From JAYRGC01 sp041908065 (GTDB taxonomy: Bacteria > Pseudomonadota > Alphaproteobacteria > UBA9219), in NCBI GenBank assembly GCA_041908065.1, contig JAYRGC010000060.1:1-14837 (forward strand): DNA of 14,837 nt, written 5' to 3'. Shown here one piece after another: positions 7,497 to 12,886 of this stretch (positions are counted from its first letter, which is position 1; each line of letters begins with the position of its first letter). The notes under the pieces are model-generated. The model searched no databases, was not told the DNA's origin, and was given only the letters and a program-made list of their open reading frames with translations. A program made the position numbers and the translations under genes.

Positions 7497-7573
7497 TGGT
7501 CGGAGAGAGAGGATTCGAACCTCCGGCCCCTGCCTCCCGAAGGCAGTGCTCTACCGGGCTGAGCTACTCTCCG
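7497..7573 (-). tRNA. tRNA-Pro (anticodon CGG)
   Basis: A 77-nucleotide cloverleaf is read on the minus strand. The acceptor arms are CGGAGAG and CTCTCCG with discriminator A and encoded CCA. The anticodon stem CTGCC/GGCAG encloses the loop TTCGGGA, with anticodon CGG at plus positions 7537-7539 decoding CCG. The T-arm contains GGTTCGAATCC. It precedes the ArsC-like gene by 127 bases on the same strand. Confidence 0.96.
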
Positions 7574-7628
7574 TTTCGTCACCCTCGCCGCGCCAATTTT
7601 CGACTCCGCGGACAGGGGGAACGCGGTC

Positions 7629-7657
7629 GTTATAGCGATCCGAGAGGCGCAGCGCAA
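7629..7657 (-). promoter_or_regulatory. Predicted promoter of tRNA-Pro(CGG)
   Basis: On the minus strand a -35 box TTGCGC (7657-7652) and a -10 box TATAAC (7634-7629) are separated by exactly 17 bases, about 55 bases upstream of the tRNA 5' end. The spacing and the -10 match are good and the -35 match is moderate. Confidence 0.5.
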
Positions 7658-7747
7658 TCAGTACCTGATGCGTTTGCCGTCTAACCGGCCTTCGTAAGCG
7701 TTTGACAAGGGCAAAAATTCATGGCAGAGGTCTGCCCCTTAGAAAGT

Positions 7748-7776
7748 CTAACCCTTGCCGTCGCGCAAGGGGTTAG
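7748..7776. other. Inverted repeat upstream of the FYDLN-type gene
   Basis: ctaacccttgc (7748-7758) and gcaaggggttag (7765-7776) form an almost perfect hairpin with a six-base loop and one bulged base. There is no T-run after it, so a simple intrinsic terminator is unlikely. It lies 57 bases before the start codon of the zinc-ribbon gene. A smaller palindrome, ggcaga-gg-tctgcc, lies just upstream at 7723-7736. Both could be operator or leader RNA structures; that is inference. Apart from these and the tRNA-Pro promoter, I see nothing in 7574-7832. Confidence 0.45.
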
Positions 7777-7832
7777 GCGTCCGGTTAGGTGGTTTGGCGT
7801 GCGTTTTTCTGTCGTGTGTCGGAGGTTGCATC

Positions 7833-8153
7833 ATGGCGAAAGCTGAATGGGGTCGCAAACGCGTCTGTCCGTCCTGCGGGGCGAGCTATTACGACATGAA
7901 GAAAAATCCCCCCGTTTGCCCTAAGTGCGGAGCCGTTTTCAGCGTCGAATCCGCTGTGAAATCCCGCCGCAGCCGCATCGCTGAGGAAAAGAACAAGCCT
8001 TCTATGCCGCCCGTCGACGAGGCCGACATAGCCATCTCCGGGGACGACGAGGCCGACAACGCGGTCATCGAGGACACCGACGAACTTGGCGAGGACGTGG
8101 ATGTCGAGGAAGTGCTTGACGTGGAATCCCAGTCCGAGGAAGATTCCAGATAG
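7833..8153 (+). CDS. TIGR02300/FYDLN-acid family zinc-ribbon protein
   Basis: This 106-residue protein begins MAKAEWGRKRVCPSCGASYY. Its two CxxC knuckles, Cys12/Cys15 and Cys29/Cys32, flank YYDMKKNP, matching the FYDLN-type motif of the alphaproteobacterial TIGR02300 family. From about residue 60 the protein is a low-complexity acidic tail rich in Asp and Glu (EADIAISGDDEADN, DELGEDVDVEEV). No enzymatic function is known for the family; a zinc-binding ribbon with an acidic tail suggests a protein- or nucleic-acid-associated role, but that is inference. ATG 7833 is favoured because GGAGG lies at 7821-7825, seven bases upstream. A longer frame from 7755 would add a hydrophobic, cysteine-containing stretch not expected in this family. 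The permease gene follows 48 bases later. Confidence 0.9.
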   Translation: MAKAEWGRKRVCPSCGASYYDMKKNPPVCPKCGAVFSVESAVKSRRSRIAEEKNKPSMPPVDEADIAISGDDEADNAVIEDTDELGEDVDVEEVLDVESQSEEDSR

Positions 8154-8201
8154 TTCGCTAAAAGAGAACGGCTCTTGCGCTGGATCGGAGGCCGCTCGTT
8201 C

Positions 8202-9206
8202 ATGTGGATAGCCATCATAATTCTAGGCATGGTCGCGTGGGCGGCGACTTACAGCCAATTAGAAACGGCATCGGAGCTGGTAGTTTCCGCGCTTCCCGTG
8301 CCGCAGGACAGCCGCTTCGCCGAAGCCGCGCATTTCTTCATCTACGATACGCCTAAAGTGTTCATGCTGTTGGCTATCGTGGTTTTTGTCATGGGCATGG
8401 CGCGTCGCCTGCTGCCGCCGGAAATCATGCGAAAACACCTGACGAACAAATACGCCGGAGCCGGAAACTTTCTCGCCGCCTGCTTAGGCATATTCACGCC
8501 GTTCTGCTCGTGCTCGGCGGTTTCGCTTTTCACCGGATTCGTATCGGCGGGCGTGCCTTTGGGCGCGACCTTCTCGTTTCTCGTCGCCGCGCCCATGATC
8601 AACGAGGTCGCCCTTGGCCTGTTGTTTGGTCTGGTGGGGTGGAAGGTGGCCGCGATTTATCTGGCGTTCGGACTTGCCGTGGCCACCGCCGCAGGCGCGG
8701 CGATAGGCGCGATGAAGCCGGAGCGTTTCTTGGAGGATTGGGTGCTGCGCGCCCGCTCGGAAGCCGCGACGCCCAAGGCCGCGAAACCGACAGCAAAAGC
8801 CGTAGCCGTGGCGGGCTGGACGGCCATGGCCGACATAGTGGGCAACGTCTGGCCGTGGATGCTGACAGGCATCGCCGTGGGGGCGGCGATACACGGGTAC
8901 GTTCCTTCTGAAACCTTGGCCGCCGTGATGGGCAAAGACGCTTGGTGGTCGCCCATGGCGGCGGTCGCAATGGGCGTGCCGATCTACTCCAACGCCGCCG
9001 GAATAATCCCTATCGTGGACGCGCTGCTCGGCAAGGGGGCGGCGTTGGGCACGGTTCTGGCGTTTATGATGGCGGTCACGGCCTTGTCGCTGCCCGAAGC
9101 CATAATCCTGAGGCGGGTGATGAAGCCGCGCCTTTTGGCGGCGTTTTTCGGCATCGTGGCCTTGGGGATACTGTTGGTGGGATTTATGTTCAACTTTCTG
9201 GTTTAG
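8202..9206 (+). CDS. ArsP_1/DUF318 family permease
   Basis: This 334-residue polytopic membrane protein has about eight hydrophobic segments in two related halves, split by a hydrophilic Ala/Lys/Pro loop at about 172-200. The first half carries FCSCSAVSLFTGFVSAGVPL with the paired Cys102/Cys104 and then FLVAAPMINE. The second half has MGVPIYSNAAGIIP and SLPEAIILRR. This is the pattern of the PF03773 permease family, which includes the organoarsenical exporter ArsP, although most members have no proven substrate. The CSC pair could bind a thiophilic metal or metalloid or be redox-active; that is inference. I chose ATG 8202, with GGAGG at 8187-8191; a TTG at 8175 is possible but lacks a good ribosome site. 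The TAG stop lies inside a 14-base inverted repeat. Confidence 0.85.
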   Translation: MWIAIIILGMVAWAATYSQLETASELVVSALPVPQDSRFAEAAHFFIYDTPKVFMLLAIVVFVMGMARRLLPPEIMRKHLTNKYAGAGNFLAACLGIFTPFCSCSAVSLFTGFVSAGVPLGATFSFLVAAPMINEVALGLLFGLVGWKVAAIYLAFGLAVATAAGAAIGAMKPERFLEDWVLRARSEAATPKAAKPTAKAVAVAGWTAMADIVGNVWPWMLTGIAVGAAIHGYVPSETLAAVMGKDAWWSPMAAVAMGVPIYSNAAGIIPIVDALLGKGAALGTVLAFMMAVTALSLPEAIILRRVMKPRLLAAFFGIVALGILLVGFMFNFLV

Positions 9207-9256
9207 AGCATTTTCCGATTAGGTTTGCTCATAAACTTTTGACGGAAAATGCTCTA
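9204..9256. terminator. 14-bp perfect inverted repeat, probable terminator of the permease gene
   Basis: tagagcattttccg (9204-9217) and cggaaaatgctcta (9243-9256) are perfect 14-base arms around a 25-base loop. They start in the stop codon of the permease gene and are followed by ACTTTTTGG. Elements of this agagcattttccg type are, from memory, frequent intergenic repeats in alphaproteobacteria, so it may be both a dispersed repeat and a transcription terminator. Confidence 0.6.
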
Positions 9257-9270
9257 ACTTTTTGGTTGTA

Positions 9271-9370
9271 TAGCAGATTCACGCGAACAGTTTGCGCCAA
9301 GGCGCGCAAACCTTATCGCGATCTGCTCTAGAGCCATAACCGGAAAAGTTTCCGGTTTGCGGCAAAACCG
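9271..9370. repeat. Array of three further hairpins before accA
   Basis: A long imperfect inverted repeat spans 9271-9330, with outer tagcagat and atctgctcta and inner gtttgcgc/gcgcaaac at 9290-9311. It is followed by ccggaaa-ag-tttccgg (9340-9355) and by cggttt-gcggca-aaaccg (9353-9370), which share bases and are therefore mutually exclusive structures. With the hairpin at 9204-9256 they occupy most of the 216-base gap between the permease and accA. I found no confident promoter for accA within it. Confidence 0.5.
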
Positions 9371-9422
9371 CTTTGCGTGGTAGCCTCGCCCGAGCAATGG
9401 TTAAACGGCGAAAAGTGAGAAT

Positions 9423-10376
9423 ATGCGAACCTTGGACTTCGAAAAATCGGTGGCCGATCTGGAAGCCAAAATAGAGGAGTTGCGCCATCTTTCCGACGAC
9501 GGGCGCGTCAGCATCGCCGAGGAAATAGGCAAGCTGCAGGAGAAGGTTGATCGCCACCTGCGCGGCATCTACGGCAAGCTCTCTCCCGCCCAGAAGGTTC
9601 AAGTGGCGAGGCATCCCGAACGCCCGCATTGCCTAGATTATATCAGGGAGATGGCGGAAGATTTCACCCCCTTGGCCGGAGACCGCAGTTTCGCCGAGGA
9701 TCAGGCTATAATCGGCGGGCTTGGGCGGCTGGGCGGACGCTCCTGCGTGTTCATCGGTCAGGAGCGCGGCCACGACACCGACAGCCGCATCAAGCACAAT
9801 TTCGGCATGGCCAAGCCCGAGGGCTATCGCAAGGCGCAACGGCTGATGCGAATGGCCTCACATTTCGGATTGCCCATAGTGACGTTGGTCGACACGGCGG
9901 GCGCGTTCCCGGGCGTGGAGGCCGAGGCGCGCGGGCAAGCCGAGGCCATCGCCATGGGCATAGATGTCTGCCTGTCGGTCGAAGTCCCGTTGGTCTCTTG
10001 CGTGATAGGCGAAGGCGGATCGGGCGGTGCGATAGCCATCGCCGCCGGAGACCGCGTGTTGATGCTGGAACACGCTATTTATTCTGTCATTTCTCCCGAA
10101 GGCTGCGCGTCCATCCTGTGGCGCAGCTCGTCGAACGCCGCCGACGCTGCGGCGGCCTTGAAACTTACGGCTCAGGATCTTTTGCGTTACGGGATCATCG
10201 ACGAGATAGTGGACGAGCCTTTGGGCGGCGCGCACCGCAATCCTTCCGCCGCCATCGAAAGCGTCGGCAAAGCCCTGCGCCGCCATGTCGAGGAATTATC
10301 GTCTCTGGACGCCGGATCGCTTCTGGCGCAACGTCATACCAAGTATCTCGGCATGGGAAGCAAGATTAAACCCTGA
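9423..10376 (+). CDS. accA: Acetyl-CoA carboxylase carboxyltransferase subunit alpha
   Basis: AccA, with AccD, transfers the carboxyl group from carboxybiotin to acetyl-CoA, making malonyl-CoA, the substrate that FabH and the rest of fatty acid synthesis use. The 317-residue length is standard. The N-terminal helical segment (FEKSVADLEAKIEELR) and the crotonase-fold core are intact. Core landmarks are RPHCLDYI at 67-74, KHNFGMAKPEGYRKA at 124-138, LVDTAGAFPGVEAE at 155-168, GEGGSGGAIAIA at 197-208 and SVISPEGCASILW at 221-233. ATG 9423 follows a GTGAGA ribosome site. The Nfu-type gene starts 23 bases downstream and may be cotranscribed. Nothing is unusual in the protein; the hairpin-rich leader is the notable feature. 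Confidence 0.97.
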   Translation: MRTLDFEKSVADLEAKIEELRHLSDDGRVSIAEEIGKLQEKVDRHLRGIYGKLSPAQKVQVARHPERPHCLDYIREMAEDFTPLAGDRSFAEDQAIIGGLGRLGGRSCVFIGQERGHDTDSRIKHNFGMAKPEGYRKAQRLMRMASHFGLPIVTLVDTAGAFPGVEAEARGQAEAIAMGIDVCLSVEVPLVSCVIGEGGSGGAIAIAAGDRVLMLEHAIYSVISPEGCASILWRSSSNAADAAAALKLTAQDLLRYGIIDEIVDEPLGGAHRNPSAAIESVGKALRRHVEELSSLDAGSLLAQRHTKYLGMGSKIKP

Positions 10377-10399
10377 TCCCAAATGTTTTAGGATCTATC

Positions 10400-11020
10400 A
10401 TGTTCATCCAAACCGAAGAAACGCCTAATCCGGCGGCATTGAAGTTCCTTCCTTCGCGCGAGATCCTCGGCGCGGGAAGCGGCGGACCGATGCACATCGC
10501 CTCGGCTGCCCAAGCCGCGGTTTCTCCGTTGGCCGAAGCGTTGTTCGGCATCTCCGGCGTGCGCGGCGTGCTGCTGGGGAGCGATTTTATAACCGTGGTT
10601 TGCGGCCAAGGCGTAAGTTGGGACACGTTAAAGCCGCAGGTTATTTCGGCGATGTTGGATCACTTCGCCTCCGGCATGCCGATGCTGTTGGAAATCCCGA
10701 CCGCGAAAGCGGTCGAACCTCAGCCGTCATCGCCGCCGCCAGCGTCTTACGACGAAAAAGACGCCGAGATAGTCGCGCAAATAAAGGATCTTTTGGACGA
10801 CCGCGTGCGTCCAGCGGTGGCTCGCGACGGAGGGGACATAACCTTCCACAGCTTCAAGAACGGCGTGGTGTATCTGGCGATGCGCGGCGCGTGTTCGGGT
10901 TGCCCGCGCTCTACCGCCACCCTGAAAATGGGAATAGAGGGGATGTTGAAGCACTATGTTCCCGAAGTGGCCGAAGTTCGGCAAATCGCCATGCCCTCCC
11001 ATTATTCGGAGGAGGATTGA
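10400..11020 (+). CDS. Nfu1-type Fe-S cluster scaffold/carrier protein
   Basis: This 206-residue protein has two domains. The N-terminal Nfu_N domain (about 1-90) starts with MFIQTEETPNPAALKFLP, the hallmark of mitochondrial/alphaproteobacterial Nfu1. The C-terminal NifU-like domain (about 120-197) contains RPAVARDGGDI and the cluster-binding pair Cys165-x-x-Cys168 in ACSGCPRS. A Pro/Ser/Ala linker (105-116) joins them. Such proteins bind a 4Fe-4S cluster between subunits and deliver it to client enzymes such as lipoyl synthase or aconitase. AGGA at 10390-10393, six bases before ATG 10400, supports the start. The gene follows accA by 23 bases. A lipoate-related link with accA is possible but not shown by the sequence. 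Confidence 0.93.
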   Translation: MFIQTEETPNPAALKFLPSREILGAGSGGPMHIASAAQAAVSPLAEALFGISGVRGVLLGSDFITVVCGQGVSWDTLKPQVISAMLDHFASGMPMLLEIPTAKAVEPQPSSPPPASYDEKDAEIVAQIKDLLDDRVRPAVARDGGDITFHSFKNGVVYLAMRGACSGCPRSTATLKMGIEGMLKHYVPEVAEVRQIAMPSHYSEED

Positions 11021-11094
11021 CGCCTTATTCCGGTCTATATTCGGAGTCATAAGAACTGTCAGGTTCGCAACCAGTCTGTCGATGGAGGATGGCC

Positions 11095-11574
11095 ATGTTC
11101 AACCGCTTATTCTTTTTACTGGGGTTCGCCGCGATTTGCCTTGCCAACGCTCCGGCGTTCGCCAAAAAGCCCGACTTTGCCGAAGGAGGGCGGGGCGGCC
11201 AACATAACGAAAGACCGGCGCAATCCGGCGGCCATTCCTCAGAGGGAGGCCACGAAGAAAGAGTCGCCAAGTTCTTCAGCGACGACAAGGCGAAAAGCGT
11301 GCGCCTGTTCATGGAAGAAGAACACCGGCGCGACTGTCCCCCGGGCTTAGCCAAGAAGAAAAACGGCTGCCTGCCCCCCGGACAAGCCAAGAAATACGCC
11401 ATCGGAGGAATGCTGCCCAGCGGCTACACCCGTCCGTCGCGCGGTCTTCTGGACGTTCTCGGCGTTCCTCCGGCGGGAACGTTCTATGCTATGGTCGACA
11501 AGGACGTTCTGTTGGTGTCGGAAGCCAGCAAGAAGATCATAGACGCGGTGACGATGTTGTCCGGCGTTCAATAG
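11095..11574 (+). CDS. CigR/RcnB-like exported protein
   Basis: This 159-residue protein has a Sec-type signal peptide (MFNRLFFLLGFAAICLANAPAFA, likely cleaved after about residue 23). A Gly/His/Glu-rich low-complexity stretch (30-55) follows, then the motif CPPGLAKKKNGCLPPGQAKK (81-100) with Cys81 and Cys92. This motif and the terminal segment PPAGTFYAMVDKDVLLV...KIIDAV resemble the CigR/RcnB-like periplasmic family. RcnB is linked to nickel/cobalt homeostasis and CigR to virulence regulation in Salmonella, but most homologues are uncharacterised. The His-rich segment would suit metal binding; that is inference. I chose ATG 11095 because GGAGG at 11084-11088 is six bases away; the ATG at 11089 abuts it directly. 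Confidence 0.78.
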   Translation: MFNRLFFLLGFAAICLANAPAFAKKPDFAEGGRGGQHNERPAQSGGHSSEGGHEERVAKFFSDDKAKSVRLFMEEEHRRDCPPGLAKKKNGCLPPGQAKKYAIGGMLPSGYTRPSRGLLDVLGVPPAGTFYAMVDKDVLLVSEASKKIIDAVTMLSGVQ

Positions 11575-11589
11575 GCTTGGGGCGGTTAT

Positions 11590-11609
11590 CCTGCGGATAA
11601 TGCCGCAGG
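11590..11609. terminator. Hairpin between convergent cigR-like gene and tRNA-Pro(UGG)
   Basis: cctgcgg (11590-11596), loop ataatg and ccgcagg (11603-11609) form a seven-pair GC-rich hairpin between two convergent transcription units. Neither side has a good T-run, so its activity as an intrinsic terminator is uncertain. Confidence 0.35.
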
Positions 11610-11624
11610 CGGGCGAGGAAAAAA

Positions 11625-11701
11625 TGGTCGGGGCGCCGAGATTCGAACTCGGGGCCTCAAGTACCCAAAACTTGCGCGCTACCAGACTGCGCTACGCCCC
11701 G
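11625..11701 (-). tRNA. tRNA-Pro (anticodon UGG)
   Basis: A 77-nucleotide cloverleaf is read on the minus strand. The acceptor arms are CGGGGCG and CGCCCCG with discriminator A and encoded CCA. The anticodon stem CAAGT/ACTTG encloses the loop TTTGGGT, with anticodon TGG at plus positions 11665-11667 decoding CCA and, by wobble, other proline codons. The T-arm contains GAGTTCGAATCTC. This is the second proline isoacceptor in the window. Confidence 0.96.
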
Positions 11702-11823
11702 CCATAAAGTCCGCTGATGCTAAAGCATTTTGCCCGAGGTTAAAACCGGAAAATGGGGTTTTGCCATGGGAAACCTTGTGCCGGACATTATCGTAAGGCT
11801 TTTGCGATTTTCCTAAAACCGAC

Positions 11824-11851
11824 TTGCAAACGCCGGACAGCCATGTATTAT
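11824..11851 (+). promoter_or_regulatory. Predicted promoter of tRNA-Gly(GCC)
   Basis: A -35 box TTGCAA (11824-11829) and a -10 box TATTAT (11846-11851) are separated by 16 bases, 39 bases before the mature tRNA 5' end. The transcript may continue into pabA, whose start is 38 bases after the tRNA. The remainder of 11702-11890 contains only small palindromes such as atgctaaagcat (11717-11728). Confidence 0.45.
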
Positions 11852-11890
11852 GCCCTCCGCTTTCGGCCATTACTCGGCGCGAAGGGGAGC

Positions 11891-11965
<75 letters not shown>

Positions 11966-12003
11966 TCAGCAAAATCAATCGGTCGTAACAGCGGCGGGCG
12001 GCA

Positions 12004-12588
12004 ATGCTGCTTCTCATCGATAATTACGACAGCTTTACCCACAATCTGGTTCATTATCTGGCCGAGCTGGGGGCTGCGGTCGAGACGCGCCGCAACGACG
12101 CGATTTCCGCCTCCGAAGCCTTGGCCATGCGCCCTCGGCACATCGTTTTATCCCCCGGGCCGTTTTCGCCAGAGCGGGCGGGGGCGTGCCTCGAGATCAT
12201 AAAAATGGCGGCGGATACGGCGACGCCTTTGCTGGGCGTGTGCCTGGGCCATCAAGCCATAGGGCAATTCTTCGGGGGAAGGATAATCCGCGCCCCGCAG
12301 CCAGTACACGGCATAGCATGCCGGATAATCCATAAGGGCGATGGCGTGTTCGCGGGAATTCCGTCGCCGTTCATGGCCACCCGTTACCATTCCTTGATCG
12401 TGGAAAAGGATTCTTTGCCGGAGGCTTTAGAAGCCGACGCGCTGTCGGAAGACGGGCTGGCAATGGGATTGCGCCATAAAACCCTGCCTATCCACGGAGT
12501 CCAGTTCCATCCCGAAAGCGTCGCGTCCGAATGGGGGCGCGAGCTGCTGAAAAATTTCCTGAATCTAAGCGGCAGCCGAGATTTGTAA
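12004..12588 (+). CDS. pabA: Aminodeoxychorismate/anthranilate synthase glutaminase subunit (PabA/TrpG)
   Basis: This class I glutamine amidotransferase releases ammonia from glutamine for a chorismate-using partner (PabB for folate, TrpE for tryptophan). The 194-residue length is normal, and the N-terminus MLLLIDNYDSFTHNLVHYL fixes the start. The catalytic triad is complete: Cys80 in GVCLGHQ, His169 and Glu171 in VQFHPES. The oxyanion-strand motif reads SPGPFSPERAG (50-60) rather than the usual SPGP(G/C)xP. Many alphaproteobacteria use one subunit for both pathways; with no trpE, trpD or pabB beside it, the partner cannot be told from this window. There is no recognisable Shine-Dalgarno before ATG 12004 (the sequence there is GCGGGCGGCA). 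The position right after tRNA-Gly suggests transcription from the tRNA promoter followed by processing. The symbol pabA could equally be trpG. Confidence 0.9.
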   Translation: MLLLIDNYDSFTHNLVHYLAELGAAVETRRNDAISASEALAMRPRHIVLSPGPFSPERAGACLEIIKMAADTATPLLGVCLGHQAIGQFFGGRIIRAPQPVHGIACRIIHKGDGVFAGIPSPFMATRYHSLIVEKDSLPEALEADALSEDGLAMGLRHKTLPIHGVQFHPESVASEWGRELLKNFLNLSGSRDL

Positions 12589-12610
12589 ACAAGATCTCAT
12601 TGCGAAGTCC

Positions 12611-12817
12611 ACGGCCTTTGGCCGTAGGGTGCCGTCATATACCATGTTACGGCCAAAGGCCGTCATTGCGAGCCGCCACACTTTGGTTTGGACAGCGTTA
12701 ACGCTGTCAGGCGGCGAAGCAATCCAGTGCCACGGGCGCAACGGCTCTGGATTGCTTCGCCGCCAAGAGGCGGCTCGCAATGACGTCCAAACCAAAGCGT
12801 GGCGGCTCGCAATGACG
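12611..12817. repeat. Composite palindromic repeat, copy R3 (most complete)
   Basis: The full modular element is seen here. It has outer arms cgtcattgcgagccgcc (12661-12677) and ggcggctcgcaatgacg (12769-12785, repeated at 12801-12817). The perfect palindrome gacagcgttaacgctgtc is at 12691-12708. The inner arms are ggcggcgaagcaatccag (12710-12727) and ctggattgcttcgccgcc (12747-12764). It is preceded by two small hairpins in opposite orientation, acggcctttggccgt (12611-12625) and acggccaaaggccgt (12649-12663). Module order differs from R2, where the 18-19-base palindrome lies on the other side of the inner arms. There is no credible gene in 12589-12886. Confidence 0.87.
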
Positions 12818-12849
12818 GTGATTGTCGTTGCGTTTGGATATAAAATTAT

Positions 12850-12871
12850 CCACCAGTTTTGCGTAAGAGCC
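12850..12871 (+). repeat. 22-base repeat-associated motif, copy 2
   Basis: This motif copy ends in GTTTTGCGTAAGAGCC, is preceded by AAAATTAT as at 134-155, and differs at one position from the minus-strand copy at 14704-14725. It lies between composite repeat R3 and the stop codon of the DUF4139 gene, 15 bases past that stop on the opposite strand. Confidence 0.7.
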
Positions 12872-12886
12872 TTTATAAACGCGCTA

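Noticed and set aside
7370..7657. N-terminal extension of the ArsC-like gene to 259 residues
   Set aside because: It translates straight through the tRNA-Pro(CGG) gene. ATG 7369 with GGAGA upstream gives a normal-length family member.
6878..9206. An arsenic-resistance operon (ArsC-like plus ArsP-like)
   Set aside because: The genes are on opposite strands and separated by a tRNA and an unrelated gene. There is no arsR, arsB or acr3, and the ArsC-like protein lacks its catalytic cysteines.
12589..12886. CRISPR array or insertion sequence in the repeat-rich gap
   Set aside because: The repeats are nested palindromes with irregular spacing, without unique spacers, cas genes or a transposase frame.
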